DNA of 57,823 nucleotides, from contig CAMOEW010000005.1 of NCBI GenBank assembly GCA_946612625.1, positions 1-57,823 on the forward strand. Direction: 5' to 3'. The notes beneath the pieces are model-generated. The model was not told where the DNA came from, did no database searches, and saw only the letters and a program-made list of their open reading frames with translations. Numbering within the stretch: position 1 is the stretch's first letter; each line of letters opens with the position of its first letter. This stretch comes from an uncultured Prevotella sp. GTDB lineage: Bacteria; Bacteroidota; Bacteroidia; Bacteroidales; Bacteroidaceae. This document shows, piece by piece, positions 16,838 through 26,969 of the stretch. A program made the position numbers and the translations under genes.

Positions 16838-19800
16838 CTATTGCATTTTTTGCAGTCCTTCCCATCTTACGTTCCATTTGCCGTCTTTCGGGAATCCGGG
16901 GTTCAGAATGTCGTTGCAACCGTCCCATCCGGCGCACATCATCGCCACTGCATCGAGAAGTGAACCATTTCCGGGAAGATAGAGGCGCAGACGCTGGTTC
17001 TGATAGTTATGACCGCTCACGAGATACGTATTTTTTTGCTTGTCGTTGAGCAGTGCGTTCAGAGCTGTCTCTGGTTCGCCGAGGCGGGCGGCTGCCATGG
17101 CCACCATACCGTAGTCCCACCCCCAGGTGGTGTCCCAGTTCCAATTCTTCATCACCCAGTCGAGCGTAGCCTTCATCTTCGCCTTGTTATATATATTGCT
17201 TTCCGGAAGTAGTCCCACGGCACCGAGAACGGCGGGGTGGTCGCTGCGGCTTTTCTCGTTGAAGTCGGCCTCTGACATTTTGGACTTCGACTGCTGTTCG
17301 GGAGTCACGAATGGGTCGAACTGTGGTTGCTTTCGGGAATTTTTGTCGAAAGCATAGAGGGGCATACCGGCGGTGTAGATACCGTTCTTCTCTGTCAACT
17401 GTGCCATGTTGTCGGCAATCTTGTCCCATTCAGTATTGCGCTGCAGTCCCTGACGCTCACGCCAGTTGTTGGCTGTGCGCAGGCCATACTGCCAATAGGC
17501 CAGCTCGAATGGATGGTTGAACGAGAAATCCTTCGACATCGACTCTTGCATGGCTGTGGCTCCCTGAAGGAAGTATGTGGTCTTAACGGTTTTTCCTGCC
17601 TTCACAGTCTTCTTGCTCACGAAATCGGCCATGAACTCTGCAGTTGCTTCCACCTGCTTACCGTAGTTCTTGAGTGTTTTTTCAGATGGGTCGTGGCGGT
17701 AAAGTTCCTCTGCCATATAAATATAATGTGGCTGTTGCCAGATGAGGAAACTTCCAGTGTTCGACGGTGCCTCGCCAGCCCAAGGGTCGGTCATCTTCAT
17801 CCAGCGTACTCCCTTAAAACCCTGACGCTCAGCAATCTTCCTGGCTACAGGATATGCCGTGTTGTTGTACCATGCGAGGATGGCAGCAAGGGTTGTCGGC
17901 CGATTCCAGAGCGAGAAATCGACGGCGTGCCACCATGTCATCTCAAGATGCGGACGGCCGAACCATGAGTTGTAGGTGAGTCCTGTCTCCTGTGCAGGAG
18001 AACTGTTGGCGCAGTTTATCTGGGTGAGATACTGCGAGAGAACAACGCGACGCTCCAGCTCCTTGGCACGGCTGTCGGTGCATTCGCCGAAATCTACTAT
18101 GGCTCCTCCGGCCCAGAATCGTGGCCATGCTTTCACTACTCCTTTCAAAGCCTGCTCGTATTCGAAGGCGTGCTCTTCGGTCTGAAGCTGTTTTGCAGAG
18201 TATTCGGTGGCAAAGGTGATAACATTGTCGTCGGTGGTTAGGGCGAAGGTGTGTGGGGCTGTCTCTGCAAACTTGCCGTTGCCGTCCCATACCACCTTAA
18301 CGAAATATTTAGTGGCATCTATGGTGCGCTCGATGATTGCCGAGTGTGATGTCTGGTTCACAATTTTCGACTGGTGAAGATTGGGCTTTGTCCAGTCGTT
18401 GGCATCGTCGGCGTGCTTGCCAGTGGGGTAGGAGAAGGTCAGTTGTATCGAAGCACGCTTGTCTTTTAGAAGATTTGACTTGATACGGGCGAAGATCATG
18501 TCTTTGTCTTGTGCGCACGAGGTGGTTACCTCTACTTTTTCGCCGTCGGCCTTGTAGGTGCTTTCTATCTTGCCGTGCCACAGCTGCAGTTCTTGCTTGA
18601 TGTCATGAATGTCTTCTATGCCGATGGAATTTCCGTTACGGTCTTTAAAGACAAAGCCGAGTGTTCCGAGGTTCAGACGGTGAGGGTTCACACGGAAATA
18701 GTCGGTAGCAGCCTTGTTACGCGTGCCTGCTTGCTTGAATTCCACGGCATACACTTCGCTGTGACCGTGACCGAGGTCGAAGGCTTTCTCTGTATCTGCT
18801 GTGGTGACGTGCTCTGTGTTATCAAAACTGTGCCATCCCCAATCACTCATGGTGTTAAGTGGCAAACCGTCTTTATATGTCTCTGGAAAACTTTGTAGTC
18901 CCGTGAAATCCACTGTGGCAGCAATGTGGCCGTTGCCTACAGAAAGTGCAGAGAGAGGGTCGGCTTCTGTCACTACAGGATTGTTGCGTGAAGTGACTGC
19001 CTGACGGTTGATGGCGGTAGTCACATTATCGGTGTTGTATCCCAGCGCTTCCATTTCGAGCGAAGCCCATATGAACGGCCCTAAACCCTTGGCATCGTTG
19101 TCACGGATTTTCTCGCTGAGATAGTATTCATAGCCACCGTCGCGCCGTTTGTTTTCTTTCAGTTTTGCCTTCGGGTTTATTTTCTTCATGGCTGCTTCCA
19201 CCTGTTCGGTGTAGCCTGGACCGAGGCCTGCCACCGAGCAACAGTTGGTTAGCGAAATTGTCTTGTCCTCATTTACGCGGATGAAATTATTAATCATTCC
19301 CTTGTATGCACGTATGCCGGCATCGCGGTATTTGGCACCTACATAGCCCTTGCGGTAGGCTTTCAGCAGTGCATAGGTGAACATAGCCGAGCAGGTGCTC
19401 TCAAGATAGTTGCCCTCGCGCTTTGGCGAGTCCATCACCTGATACCAAACGCCTGTGGTCTTGTCCTGCCATTTCAGTATGGCATCGAAGTCTTTCTTCA
19501 GCAGTTCGATGACCTCGCCACGACGGCTGTAGTTTTCCGGAAATGCGTCGAGCAGTTCTATAAGTGCCATAGTGAACCATCCTTGGGCGCGTCCCCAGCA
19601 GTGTTGCGACAGTCCCGTTTCCTTGTCGGCCCAGAACTGATTTCGTGTCTCGTCGTAGGCATGTCGGTTGAGTGAGGTCTTGGGGTCGAGGGTCCGCTTG
19701 TAGGTGATGCTTATCTGGTTTACTGCATCGTCGTAGATTTTTTCTGCCTGCTTTGCCGGCAGGAGGTCGCGTGCAGACAGAGCATAGAACGGAAGCCCCA

Positions 19801-21619
19801 TGAAGATACCGTCGAGCCATACCTGATAGGCGTATATTGCCTTGTGCCAATATACTTTGTCGGCGATGGTGCGTGGCTGGTCTTCCAGCTGCTTCATCAT
19901 TGTTTTTATCGCCTTTAGGTTTTTGTCTTCCGGATAGAGTTCATACATACGCTGTACGAAGTGTCCTGTGCGGATGTTGTCGAGATTATAGTCGAGGATA
20001 TTATAGCCCCTGATGTCGCCGTTCTGATTAATCATCGTGTCAGTATATTCCTGGCAGTATTTTAGAATTTCATCGCCACCGTATTTGAGATATGTGTCGA
20101 GCATTCCCTCCAGCTCGATACCCATGACGTAACTCCATTTGGGCTTTGTAGAGAAGTCGAGCATAAAGCTTTTAGGGGTGCGTTTCATTTCCGAGTAGGT
20201 CATCCATTCGGAATATGTCTTATATGGTTTCTCGGTTAATTGAAGCGAACCGTTAACGAAATAGTTATCATAGCGTATGTTGCGTGTCTGGCCTGCAATA
20301 CTGTTTCCCTGTGCCACACCGTTGAAACGGCAGTCCTTTACGTTGATATCATAAACGTTGCAGTCATTAGGCAGTGCCACCACCATTACTCCGTATTTTG
20401 ACTTCTCGCATGTTATGTTTTCGAGGTTTATGTTACGTACCGTGGGTATGAATCCGCGGCAACATATTTCGTTGGGTTCGTAGTCGAGGTTGATTTTCAG
20501 TACACATTCATTGCACTGTCCCACCTTGATGTTTCTTACGTTTATGTTCTCGATGATACCGCCCCGGCAGGTGTTCGTCTTTATTCTTACTACGCGGTCA
20601 AGGTTGGGCGAGTCCATCTCGTTGTTTTCAGCATATACGTTGCGGCATCCTCCCGAGATTTCACTTCCTATGACCACACCTCCGTGGCCATTGTTCATCT
20701 TACATCCTCGTATGATGATGTTCTGGCTTGGCTGATTGTGCAGTCGTCCGTCGTTGTTGCGGAAACTCTTGATTGCTATACAGTCATCACCAGTGTTGAA
20801 ATAGCAGTTTTCGATGAGTACACCTTCGCATGCCTCAGGGTCGCAGCCGTCGCCGTTGGGACCATCGTTGTCGATATGCACGCCTCGCACGGTGATGTTT
20901 TTCGACAGCAATGGATGTATAACCCAGAATGGAGAGTCAAGTAGCCGCACGTTCTCAATGAGTATGTTTTCGCACTCGTTCACATTGATGAGCTGTGGAC
21001 GCAGACCGTCGTCTTTGGTGAAGTTGCGTTTCTCCTTAGGTACGCCGTCCTCGGCATATTTCAGCAGCCGTGCACGCGAACCGTTGCGCTGGCTGGTTAT
21101 TCCTGGCTTCCATCCGTATTGTGTTGCACCACACCATTTCCACCAGGTATCGTTGTTGCCGCCACCGTCGATTGTCCCGTCGCCGGTGATGGCGATGTTC
21201 TTCTCTTTGAAAGCATAGATACATGGACTTATATTGTTACAGTCGAGACCCTCCCAGCTTGTAGGCACCACAGGATAGAGGTCTGGCTCGAATACAAACT
21301 GCAATTTTGCATCCTTCTCAACCACGAGATTGACATTAGAGCGCAACCTGATTGCTCCCGTGTGCCACGTTCCTGCTGGTACGACAACACGTCCGCCACC
21401 TTTCTTCGAGCATTTCTCGATAGCCTGGTTAATGGCCTTCTGATTGACAGTTGCAGTAGCAGTGGTCTTGGCCCCATACTTTGTGATGTTGAACTCGCGG
21501 TCTGCAAATGTGGGAGCAACGATGCTCTGTTCTATTTGCTTGTACTCGGTGGTCCATCCGTCAGCCAAGGCTAAAAGAGGAGACAGTAAACCGATAATTA
21601 TTAGCTTGATTTTCTTCAT
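16838..21619 (-). CDS. Three-part pectin enzyme: GH28 polygalacturonase, GH105 unsaturated uronyl hydrolase, six-hairpin glycosidase-like domain
   Basis: A 1593-residue single open frame with a signal peptide (cleavage near LALADG). Residues about 40-450 are GH28: DNDGPNGDGCD near 251, TGDDCIAIKS near 278, GHGGVVIGSE near 310 and VRIKTN near 346 hold the catalytic aspartates, histidine and RIK motif. Residues about 470-865 are GH105-like: LDGIFMGLPFYAL, NRHAYDETRNQFW near 653, and HCWGRAQGWFTMALIELL near 673. Residues about 875-1593 form a third alpha/alpha-barrel type domain (LSVGNGHIAATVDFTGLQ; HLEMTWWHAVDFSLWNRP near 1230) resembling six-hairpin glycosidases of the GH65/GH95 sort; I cannot place its family. 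Predicted role: hydrolyse galacturonan or rhamnogalacturonan, remove the unsaturated uronyl end left by the lyase, and trim another sugar. It has no sorting-type tail, so it is probably periplasmic. Confidence 0.85.
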   Translation of the reverse strand: MKKIKLIIIGLLSPLLALADGWTTEYKQIEQSIVAPTFADREFNITKYGAKTTATATVNQKAINQAIEKCSKKGGGRVVVPAGTWHTGAIRLRSNVNLVVEKDAKLQFVFEPDLYPVVPTSWEGLDCNNISPCIYAFKEKNIAITGDGTIDGGGNNDTWWKWCGATQYGWKPGITSQRNGSRARLLKYAEDGVPKEKRNFTKDDGLRPQLINVNECENILIENVRLLDSPFWVIHPLLSKNITVRGVHIDNDGPNGDGCDPEACEGVLIENCYFNTGDDCIAIKSFRNNDGRLHNQPSQNIIIRGCKMNNGHGGVVIGSEISGGCRNVYAENNEMDSPNLDRVVRIKTNTCRGGIIENINVRNIKVGQCNECVLKINLDYEPNEICCRGFIPTVRNINLENITCEKSKYGVMVVALPNDCNVYDINVKDCRFNGVAQGNSIAGQTRNIRYDNYFVNGSLQLTEKPYKTYSEWMTYSEMKRTPKSFMLDFSTKPKWSYVMGIELEGMLDTYLKYGGDEILKYCQEYTDTMINQNGDIRGYNILDYNLDNIRTGHFVQRMYELYPEDKNLKAIKTMMKQLEDQPRTIADKVYWHKAIYAYQVWLDGIFMGLPFYALSARDLLPAKQAEKIYDDAVNQISITYKRTLDPKTSLNRHAYDETRNQFWADKETGLSQHCWGRAQGWFTMALIELLDAFPENYSRRGEVIELLKKDFDAILKWQDKTTGVWYQVMDSPKREGNYLESTCSAMFTYALLKAYRKGYVGAKYRDAGIRAYKGMINNFIRVNEDKTISLTNCCSVAGLGPGYTEQVEAAMKKINPKAKLKENKRRDGGYEYYLSEKIRDNDAKGLGPFIWASLEMEALGYNTDNVTTAINRQAVTSRNNPVVTEADPLSALSVGNGHIAATVDFTGLQSFPETYKDGLPLNTMSDWGWHSFDNTEHVTTADTEKAFDLGHGHSEVYAVEFKQAGTRNKAATDYFRVNPHRLNLGTLGFVFKDRNGNSIGIEDIHDIKQELQLWHGKIESTYKADGEKVEVTTSCAQDKDMIFARIKSNLLKDKRASIQLTFSYPTGKHADDANDWTKPNLHQSKIVNQTSHSAIIERTIDATKYFVKVVWDGNGKFAETAPHTFALTTDDNVITFATEYSAKQLQTEEHAFEYEQALKGVVKAWPRFWAGGAIVDFGECTDSRAKELERRVVLSQYLTQINCANSSPAQETGLTYNSWFGRPHLEMTWWHAVDFSLWNRPTTLAAILAWYNNTAYPVARKIAERQGFKGVRWMKMTDPWAGEAPSNTGSFLIWQQPHYIYMAEELYRHDPSEKTLKNYGKQVEATAEFMADFVSKKTVKAGKTVKTTYFLQGATAMQESMSKDFSFNHPFELAYWQYGLRTANNWRERQGLQRNTEWDKIADNMAQLTEKNGIYTAGMPLYAFDKNSRKQPQFDPFVTPEQQSKSKMSEADFNEKSRSDHPAVLGAVGLLPESNIYNKAKMKATLDWVMKNWNWDTTWGWDYGMVAMAAARLGEPETALNALLNDKQKNTYLVSGHNYQNQRLRLYLPGNGSLLDAVAMMCAGWDGCNDILNPGFPKDGKWNVRWEGLQKMQ

Positions 21620-21647
21620 TTTGTTAGTTTTAATAGATAGTCAGCTG

Positions 21648-21655
21648 CAAAGGTA
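21648..21655 (-). promoter_or_regulatory. Putative -7 element for the pectin enzyme block
   Basis: TACCTTTG on the minus strand matches TAnnTTTG, 29 bases before the ATG at 21619. The -33 position shows no TTTG. Only 85 bases separate trpA from this gene and no hairpin terminator is visible for trpA, so some read-through from the trp operon is possible. Confidence 0.5.
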
Positions 21656-21704
21656 TAAAATATATTTTTAATAATTGTATTTTATCCGTTTTTTTTGATT
21701 TTTT

Positions 21705-22481
21705 TTATTCAGTGAGCGCATCAAAAAGCCTGTCGAGAGCTTCGTCGGCATTGCGGCTCTCATTGAGCAGTGTCACGAACTTCGAGCCGATAATAGCCCC
21801 CGCAGCGTTATTCTGGGCTGTTTCAAGAGTCTGTTTGTTGCTTATGCCGAAACCTATCATTCTGGGATTTTTAAGGTTCATGGCATTGATGCGGCGGAAG
21901 TATTCCTGTTTCTGTTCGTCGAAGCTCTTCTGTGTACCGGTAATGGCAGCCGAGCTTACCATGTAGATGAAGCCGTCGGTATTGCTGTCGATGAAACGTA
22001 TGCGTTCCTCGCTTGTCTCGGGAGTGATGAGCATGATGATGCGTAGGTCGTACTTGTCCGCAATGGGCTTCACTGTCTCCTGATAGTCCTTGAATGGCAG
22101 GTCGGGAATGATGGCTCCGCTGACACCGCTTTCAACACAGCTTTTGCAGAACTCCTCGATGCCGTATTTCAGTATGGGATTGAGATAGCCCATCATTACG
22201 AGCGGAATTGTCACCTCATCTTTAATCGCCTTCAGCTGTGCAAAGAGTTTTTTCAGGCTCATGCCGTTTTGGAGTGCTCTTGTGGCTGCCGACTGAATGA
22301 CAGGCCCGTCGGCAAGAGGGTCGCTGAAAGGTATTCCCACTTCAACCATATCAATGCCTCGGCGCTGCATGGTGAGGATTATGTCGCCGGTATTCTCAAA
22401 TGTGGGACATCCGGCACAGAAATAGAGTGAGAGAAGTTTTCGGTCTTTGTTCTCCTCGAACAGTTGGTTTATCTTATTCAT
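21705..22481 (-). CDS. trpA: Tryptophan synthase alpha subunit
   Basis: A 258-residue cytoplasmic enzyme that splits indole-3-glycerol phosphate to indole and glyceraldehyde 3-phosphate and passes indole to TrpB. The catalytic Glu lies in [15 protein letters not shown] near 47 and the catalytic Asp in AIIPDLPF near 126. The usual TAGYP near the N-terminus reads CAGCP, a tolerated variant seen in Bacteroidetes. FGISNKQ and GAIIGSKFV near the end form the phosphate site. The gene overlaps the end of trpF by 8 bases. It is the last gene of the operon, far from its partner trpB, which is first. Confidence 0.96.
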   Translation of the reverse strand: MNKINQLFEENKDRKLLSLYFCAGCPTFENTGDIILTMQRRGIDMVEVGIPFSDPLADGPVIQSAATRALQNGMSLKKLFAQLKAIKDEVTIPLVMMGYLNPILKYGIEEFCKSCVESGVSGAIIPDLPFKDYQETVKPIADKYDLRIIMLITPETSEERIRFIDSNTDGFIYMVSSAAITGTQKSFDEQKQEYFRRINAMNLKNPRMIGFGISNKQTLETAQNNAAGAIIGSKFVTLLNESRNADEALDRLFDALTE

Positions 22482-23112
22482 GATGTTTCTGTATTTTACT
22501 TATAAATTCTTTTACTTTATTTGCATCTTTGAGTCCCGGTTCGATTTCAAAGCGAGAGTTGATATCAATGCCTATGCAAAGTGGGTGATGAAAGTTCAGT
22601 ATGCGCTCATCATCATCGGGACCGATGCCTCCGCTGAGAAGGAAAGGCCTGTCGCCGTGGTATGCATCGAGGATATTCCAATCGAAGTGTTCACCACTGC
22701 CTCCTACACACTTGCATTTGGTGTCGAAGAGGAATCCGTCGATATGGTTTTCATATTTAAGACAATCAGTGATGTCGTGGTGATTACTGATACTGATAGC
22801 TTTGATAATAAATATATTGAGACCGTTTACTCCTAATTTCTCTTTCAGAGCGTCTATCATCGTTGGGCTTTCCTTTCCATGAAGCTGGACGATGTCGAGA
22901 CTGTATTCTTTTACTCGTTCTATTATCTGCTCAACTGTCTCATCGACAAACACTCCAACCATTTTAATATTAAGTCCTTTGGTATAGTCAGCCGGCATGT
23001 CGGCAAACCTTGGTGATTTCTTCCAGAAAATCATCCCTATCCAGTCAGCTCCAGCGTTGACAACATCGCGGATATTGTCGGCGTTGCGCATACCACAAAC
23101 TTTTACAATCAT
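22474..23112 (-). CDS. trpF: Phosphoribosylanthranilate isomerase
   Basis: A 212-residue TIM-barrel enzyme that isomerises phosphoribosylanthranilate to CdRP. The N-terminal [10 protein letters not shown] holds the catalytic Cys, and FLFDTK near 128 the catalytic Asp. LSGGIGPDD and GIDINSRFE form the phosphate-binding end. It is separate from trpC, unlike the fused enzyme of enterobacteria. It overlaps trpC by 4 bases (ATGA type), which implies translational coupling. Confidence 0.95.
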   Translation of the reverse strand: MIVKVCGMRNADNIRDVVNAGADWIGMIFWKKSPRFADMPADYTKGLNIKMVGVFVDETVEQIIERVKEYSLDIVQLHGKESPTMIDALKEKLGVNGLNIFIIKAISISNHHDITDCLKYENHIDGFLFDTKCKCVGGSGEHFDWNILDAYHGDRPFLLSGGIGPDDDERILNFHHPLCIGIDINSRFEIEPGLKDANKVKEFISKIQKHHE

Positions 23113-23900
23113 AATACTGTCTTTGTTATGAAATCTTTCAGTGCCATGCCTGGATTTGAAGTCTTCATGAAGTTCTCGCCGATGAGGAATCCCCTGTATC
23201 CGACATTGCGCAGCTGACGCACTGTGTCGGGATTAGAGATTCCGCTCTCGCTCACTTTCACAGCGTCGGTGGGTAGCTGTTCGGCAAGCCGGAATGATGT
23301 TTCCACATCGGTGACGAAGGTTCCGAGATTGCGGTTGTTGATGCCGCACATTTCGGGCTCCAGTTCAGCATATTCCAGTTCTTCGGCACTATGCATTTCC
23401 AGCAGGACCTCCAGTCCCAATTCACGACTGCGCATTCTCAGTTCACGGCACTCATCCTTGCTCAGACACGCTGCAATCAGTAGCACTGCCGAAGCTCCGC
23501 AAAGTCGGGCCTGGAACAGCTGGTATTCATCGATTATGAAGTTTTTGTAGAGGATAGGGATGTTGACTCCCGAATGGCGCGCGGTGCTGACGAATAAGTC
23601 CGAGCCGCCGAAGAATTTACCATCGGTTAGGATGCTCAATGCCGCTGCTCCGTTCTGTTGATAGGCTATAGGAACGACATCGGCAAGTGCATGTTCGTTA
23701 ATCCATCCCTTCGATGGTGACTTACGCTTGAATTCAGATATAATTCCGCTGTTGGAATCAGTCAGTGACTTCGACATCGACGGAACGGCAAAGTTGAGAA
23801 TACTTTCTACTCGGCGGTGAATCTCTTTATCGCTAATGGCTTCCTTGAAGTGCACCACTTCAATTCTTTTATGCGCTACTATCTCGTCTAATATATCCAT
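23109..23900 (-). CDS. trpC: Indole-3-glycerol phosphate synthase
   Basis: A 263-residue TIM-barrel enzyme that cyclises CdRP to indole-3-glycerol phosphate. Diagnostic segments are ISEFKRKSPSKGWI near 53 (catalytic Lys), LSILTDGKFFGGS, ILYKNFIIDEYQL (second Lys), EMHSAEELEYA and GINNRNLGTF, and VSESGISNPDTVRQL near the end. It is monofunctional and lies 2 bases after trpD. Confidence 0.96.
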   Translation of the reverse strand: MDILDEIVAHKRIEVVHFKEAISDKEIHRRVESILNFAVPSMSKSLTDSNSGIISEFKRKSPSKGWINEHALADVVPIAYQQNGAAALSILTDGKFFGGSDLFVSTARHSGVNIPILYKNFIIDEYQLFQARLCGASAVLLIAACLSKDECRELRMRSRELGLEVLLEMHSAEELEYAELEPEMCGINNRNLGTFVTDVETSFRLAEQLPTDAVKVSESGISNPDTVRQLRNVGYRGFLIGENFMKTSNPGMALKDFITKTVL

Positions 23901-23902
23901 AA

Positions 23903-24928
23903 CTATTTGTTTAGCTCAACGAATTTGCGGAATGTAGCAAGAGCCTTGCCGCTGTCGATACTTTCTCGTGCAATCTCAATGCACTCGCCAATTTCTTTCT
24001 GTCCTTTCTCCAACACCTGAATGGCGAAGGCTGCATTGGCAAGAACGATGTTCTTCTGAGCCTGTAGAGCACGGTTTTCAAGAACGGCATCGAAGATGTT
24101 CTTGGCTTCCTCTTCGGTAGCCCCGCCGACGAGTTCCTCGGGTTTGGCAATGTCGAAGCCCAAGTCGTGCGGACTGAATACGCGTTCGTAGCTGTTTGTC
24201 GTAACCTTGAAGTCGCCTGTAAGCGAAATCTCGTCGTAACCGTCGATGCTATTTACGATGCCATAGTCGATGCCTATCTTCTGATATACATTATTATATA
24301 GTCGCATCTGATTGAGATTGGCAACACCGAGTAGCTGGCATTGTGGCTTCGACGGGTTAACGATGGGTCCGAGCAGATTGAAGCATGTTGGAAACTGTAG
24401 GTTTTTGCGGATTGGTCCCACAAACTTCATTGCCTTGGCAAAGAGTTGTGCGTGCAGATACACTATTCCGCATTCGTTGATGCAGCGGTTGAGCTTGCCG
24501 ATGTCGTCAGTGAAGTTTACGCCATGATTTTTGATAACGTTAGAAGCGCCGCTGGTCGATGTGGCGGCATAGTTGCCGTGCTTTGCAACTTTATATCCGG
24601 CCCCGGCGATAACGAAACAGGCGGTGGTGGATATGTTGAATGTGTTCTTGCGGTCGCCGCCAGTGCCTACAACGTCGATATATCGTTCGCAGTCAAGAGG
24701 AACGGGAACGCCGGTTTCGAGAATGCCGTCGCGGAATCCGAGCAGTTCATCGACGGTTATTCCTCGCATCTGAAGTGCCGTGAGCAGAGCTGTAATCTGC
24801 TCATTGGGATATTCGCTTCTGGTTATTCCGACGAGAATGTTCTTTGTCTCTTCACGAGTGAGCTCCTCGTGGTTAAGCATCCTGTTGAGGATGTCTTTCA
24901 TTGTCTGTTGTTTCATATTTTTAGCCAA
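23903..24928 (-). CDS. trpD: Anthranilate phosphoribosyltransferase
   Basis: A 341-residue enzyme that joins anthranilate to PRPP. It has the diagnostic VGTGGDRKNTFNIST near 88 and AKHGNYAATSTSGASNV near 115 (PRPP and magnesium binding), and GPIVNPSKP near 175. The first ATG gives MAKNMKQQTMKDILNRML; the fifth residue Met is an alternative start that aligns better with most family members. The annotated start overlaps trpG by 16 bases. It is not fused to the TrpG domain as it is in E. coli. Confidence 0.95.
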   Translation of the reverse strand: MAKNMKQQTMKDILNRMLNHEELTREETKNILVGITRSEYPNEQITALLTALQMRGITVDELLGFRDGILETGVPVPLDCERYIDVVGTGGDRKNTFNISTTACFVIAGAGYKVAKHGNYAATSTSGASNVIKNHGVNFTDDIGKLNRCINECGIVYLHAQLFAKAMKFVGPIRKNLQFPTCFNLLGPIVNPSKPQCQLLGVANLNQMRLYNNVYQKIGIDYGIVNSIDGYDEISLTGDFKVTTNSYERVFSPHDLGFDIAKPEELVGGATEEEAKNIFDAVLENRALQAQKNIVLANAAFAIQVLEKGQKEIGECIEIARESIDSGKALATFRKFVELNK

Positions 24929-25476
24929 TTACTGATAATCATGCGTCCGTCGGGTGTGAGCACACTCTCTGGATGAAACTGTATCCCGTGGATGTCGTAT
25001 GTGCGGTGACGAAGTGCCATAATCTGACCTTCGTCGCTTTCAGCCGTGATTTCAAGACATGATGGGAAGCCTTCTTTTGACACTACCCAGGAGTGGTAGC
25101 GTCCCATCGTCATGCGTCGTGGCAGGGAGTGGAATATAGGGTCGTTGCCGTATTGTGTGCCTTCGGTGGCCACACCGTGGAACACATCGCAGAGATTCTC
25201 CAGTCGGCCTCCGAAAAACTCGCCGATAGCCTGATGGCCGAGGCATACCCCGAGAATTGGCTTGTGGCCGGCAAAGGTTTTGATGACGTCAAGCAGCTGT
25301 CCTGCCTCTGAGGGAATGCCTGGACCGGGCGAAAGGATAATCTTGTCGAAAACCTCTATCTCAGACATTGAAAACCGGTCGTTGCGTACCACGGTCACTT
25401 CGGCTCCCAGTTCCTTAACAAGATGACTCAGATTATATGTAAATGAGTCGTAGTTGTCGATAATTATTATTTTCAT
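24913..25476 (-). CDS. trpG: Anthranilate synthase, glutamine amidotransferase subunit
   Basis: A 187-residue class I glutamine amidotransferase that supplies ammonia to TrpE. The triad is visible: Cys in LGVCLGHQAIGEFFGG near 80, and His and Glu in GIQFHPESVLTP near 170. SPGPGIPSEAG forms the oxyanion region. The C-terminus DGRMIISNWL is typical. A sister pabA role is possible in principle, but the operon context makes TrpG the main function. Confidence 0.95.
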   Translation of the reverse strand: MKIIIIDNYDSFTYNLSHLVKELGAEVTVVRNDRFSMSEIEVFDKIILSPGPGIPSEAGQLLDVIKTFAGHKPILGVCLGHQAIGEFFGGRLENLCDVFHGVATEGTQYGNDPIFHSLPRRMTMGRYHSWVVSKEGFPSCLEITAESDEGQIMALRHRTYDIHGIQFHPESVLTPDGRMIISNWLKI

Positions 25477-25522
25477 GTTGATCCTTTAAATACGTTTTTA
25501 TATAAAAATCGTAATCCGTTGT

Positions 25523-26956
25523 TCACATCTTTTCTGTCATGGTAATCGCACGTCGCAGAGCGCCCAGTTTGTTGTTCACTTCTTGGAGTTCGTATTCTTC
25601 GTCGCTCTTGGCAACGATTCCGCCGCCAGCCTGAAACCACAGCTCGCCGTTGCGTGAAACAAAGGTGCGGATGGTGATTGCCTGATTCAGTCTGCCGTCA
25701 AAGCCAATGAATCCGATGCAGCCTCCGTATGCACCTCGGTTGTGTGGTTCGTAGTCGGAGATGAGCTGCATCGCCCTCACTTTAGGTGCTCCAGATAGTG
25801 TGCCGGCTGGGAATGTGTCGATAAATGTCTTTATCGGGTCGGCTTTTTCGTTGAGAATTCCGCTGACACGTGACACAAGATGTATTACGTGGCTATAATA
25901 CTGCAGGTCTTTGTAGAAATCTACTTTCACGTCATGGCAGTTGCGGCTGAGGTCGTTTCGTGCAAGGTCAACGAGCATCACGTGCTCTGCATTCTCCTTC
26001 GGGTCGTTGCGCAGATATTCGGCTCCTTGGCGGTCGGCCTCGGCATTGCCTGTGCGTCTGGTCGTTCCTGCTATCGGGTCGATATAAGCTGTGAATACGT
26101 CGTTAGTCATTTCCCCATTGTTATTCATGGCAGTTGTCCTCTCTATTCGGCAATGCGTTTCAGGCGACGAGCCGAAGATGCGGAATCCTCCGAAGTCGAA
26201 GAAAAATAGATATGGCGATGGATTGATGCTTCTGAGTGCCCGATACAGCTTGAAGTCGTCACCTTCATATTTCTGAACGAAACGTCGTGAGAGCACAATC
26301 TGGAACACATCGCCGCGCAAACAGTGCTCAATGCCCCGTCGGATGTTTGCCTTATGTTCGTCGTCGGTCAGTGGCGAGCTGACGTCGCCTACAGGATGGA
26401 ATTCGTAGGCTTGGATATTCGAGCGGTTCATGGCCTTATATACGTTGTCGATGTCGCTCTGATCGCCTAACGTAACTATTGACAGACGGTTGTTGAAATG
26501 GTCGAAGACAATCACCACCTTATATAATATATATAGCATGTCGGGTGCATCGTTTTTCTGCATAGTCTCGTCCTTGACGGCTATGTTCTCGAAGTAGCGT
26601 ACGGCATTGAAACTCGTATATCCGTATAGTCCGCATACCTCACTTCCCTCGCCACTGATCTTGAAGCAGTCGGTGAAGGCATGGATTGCTCTGTCGCAGC
26701 GGAAATCGTCGTTCACTTCATGTCGGAAAACCGTTCTGTCAGGGTAGTGGCATACTGCCTCTCCGTGGCTGACGGAAACGCTGGCGATGGGGTTGATGCC
26801 TATGAACGACCGCGAGTTGTCGTTGGAATGATAGTCGGAACTCTCCATCAACATGCTCTGAGGATAAATGTCGCGTAGCCGCATATATACTCCCACAGGT
26901 GTGTAAAGGTCGCCGAGGATTGTCTTGCTCGTCGTAGTATATTTAAAGTTGTCCAT
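25523..26956 (-). CDS. trpE: Anthranilate synthase component I
   Basis: A 477-residue chorismate-utilising enzyme. The SMLMESSDYHSND segment near 34 corresponds to the LLES motif that binds tryptophan for feedback inhibition, so the enzyme is probably Trp-sensitive. The catalytic part has FQIVLSRRF, PSPYLFFFDF, IAGTTRRTG, EHVMLVDLARNDL, FPAGTLSGAPKVRAMQ and YGGCIGFIGFDG. It lies 13 bases after trpB and 46 before trpG, which encodes its partner subunit. Confidence 0.96.
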   Translation of the reverse strand: MDNFKYTTTSKTILGDLYTPVGVYMRLRDIYPQSMLMESSDYHSNDNSRSFIGINPIASVSVSHGEAVCHYPDRTVFRHEVNDDFRCDRAIHAFTDCFKISGEGSEVCGLYGYTSFNAVRYFENIAVKDETMQKNDAPDMLYILYKVVIVFDHFNNRLSIVTLGDQSDIDNVYKAMNRSNIQAYEFHPVGDVSSPLTDDEHKANIRRGIEHCLRGDVFQIVLSRRFVQKYEGDDFKLYRALRSINPSPYLFFFDFGGFRIFGSSPETHCRIERTTAMNNNGEMTNDVFTAYIDPIAGTTRRTGNAEADRQGAEYLRNDPKENAEHVMLVDLARNDLSRNCHDVKVDFYKDLQYYSHVIHLVSRVSGILNEKADPIKTFIDTFPAGTLSGAPKVRAMQLISDYEPHNRGAYGGCIGFIGFDGRLNQAITIRTFVSRNGELWFQAGGGIVAKSDEEYELQEVNNKLGALRRAITMTEKM

Positions 26957-26969
26957 AAACTTCTTTTCT

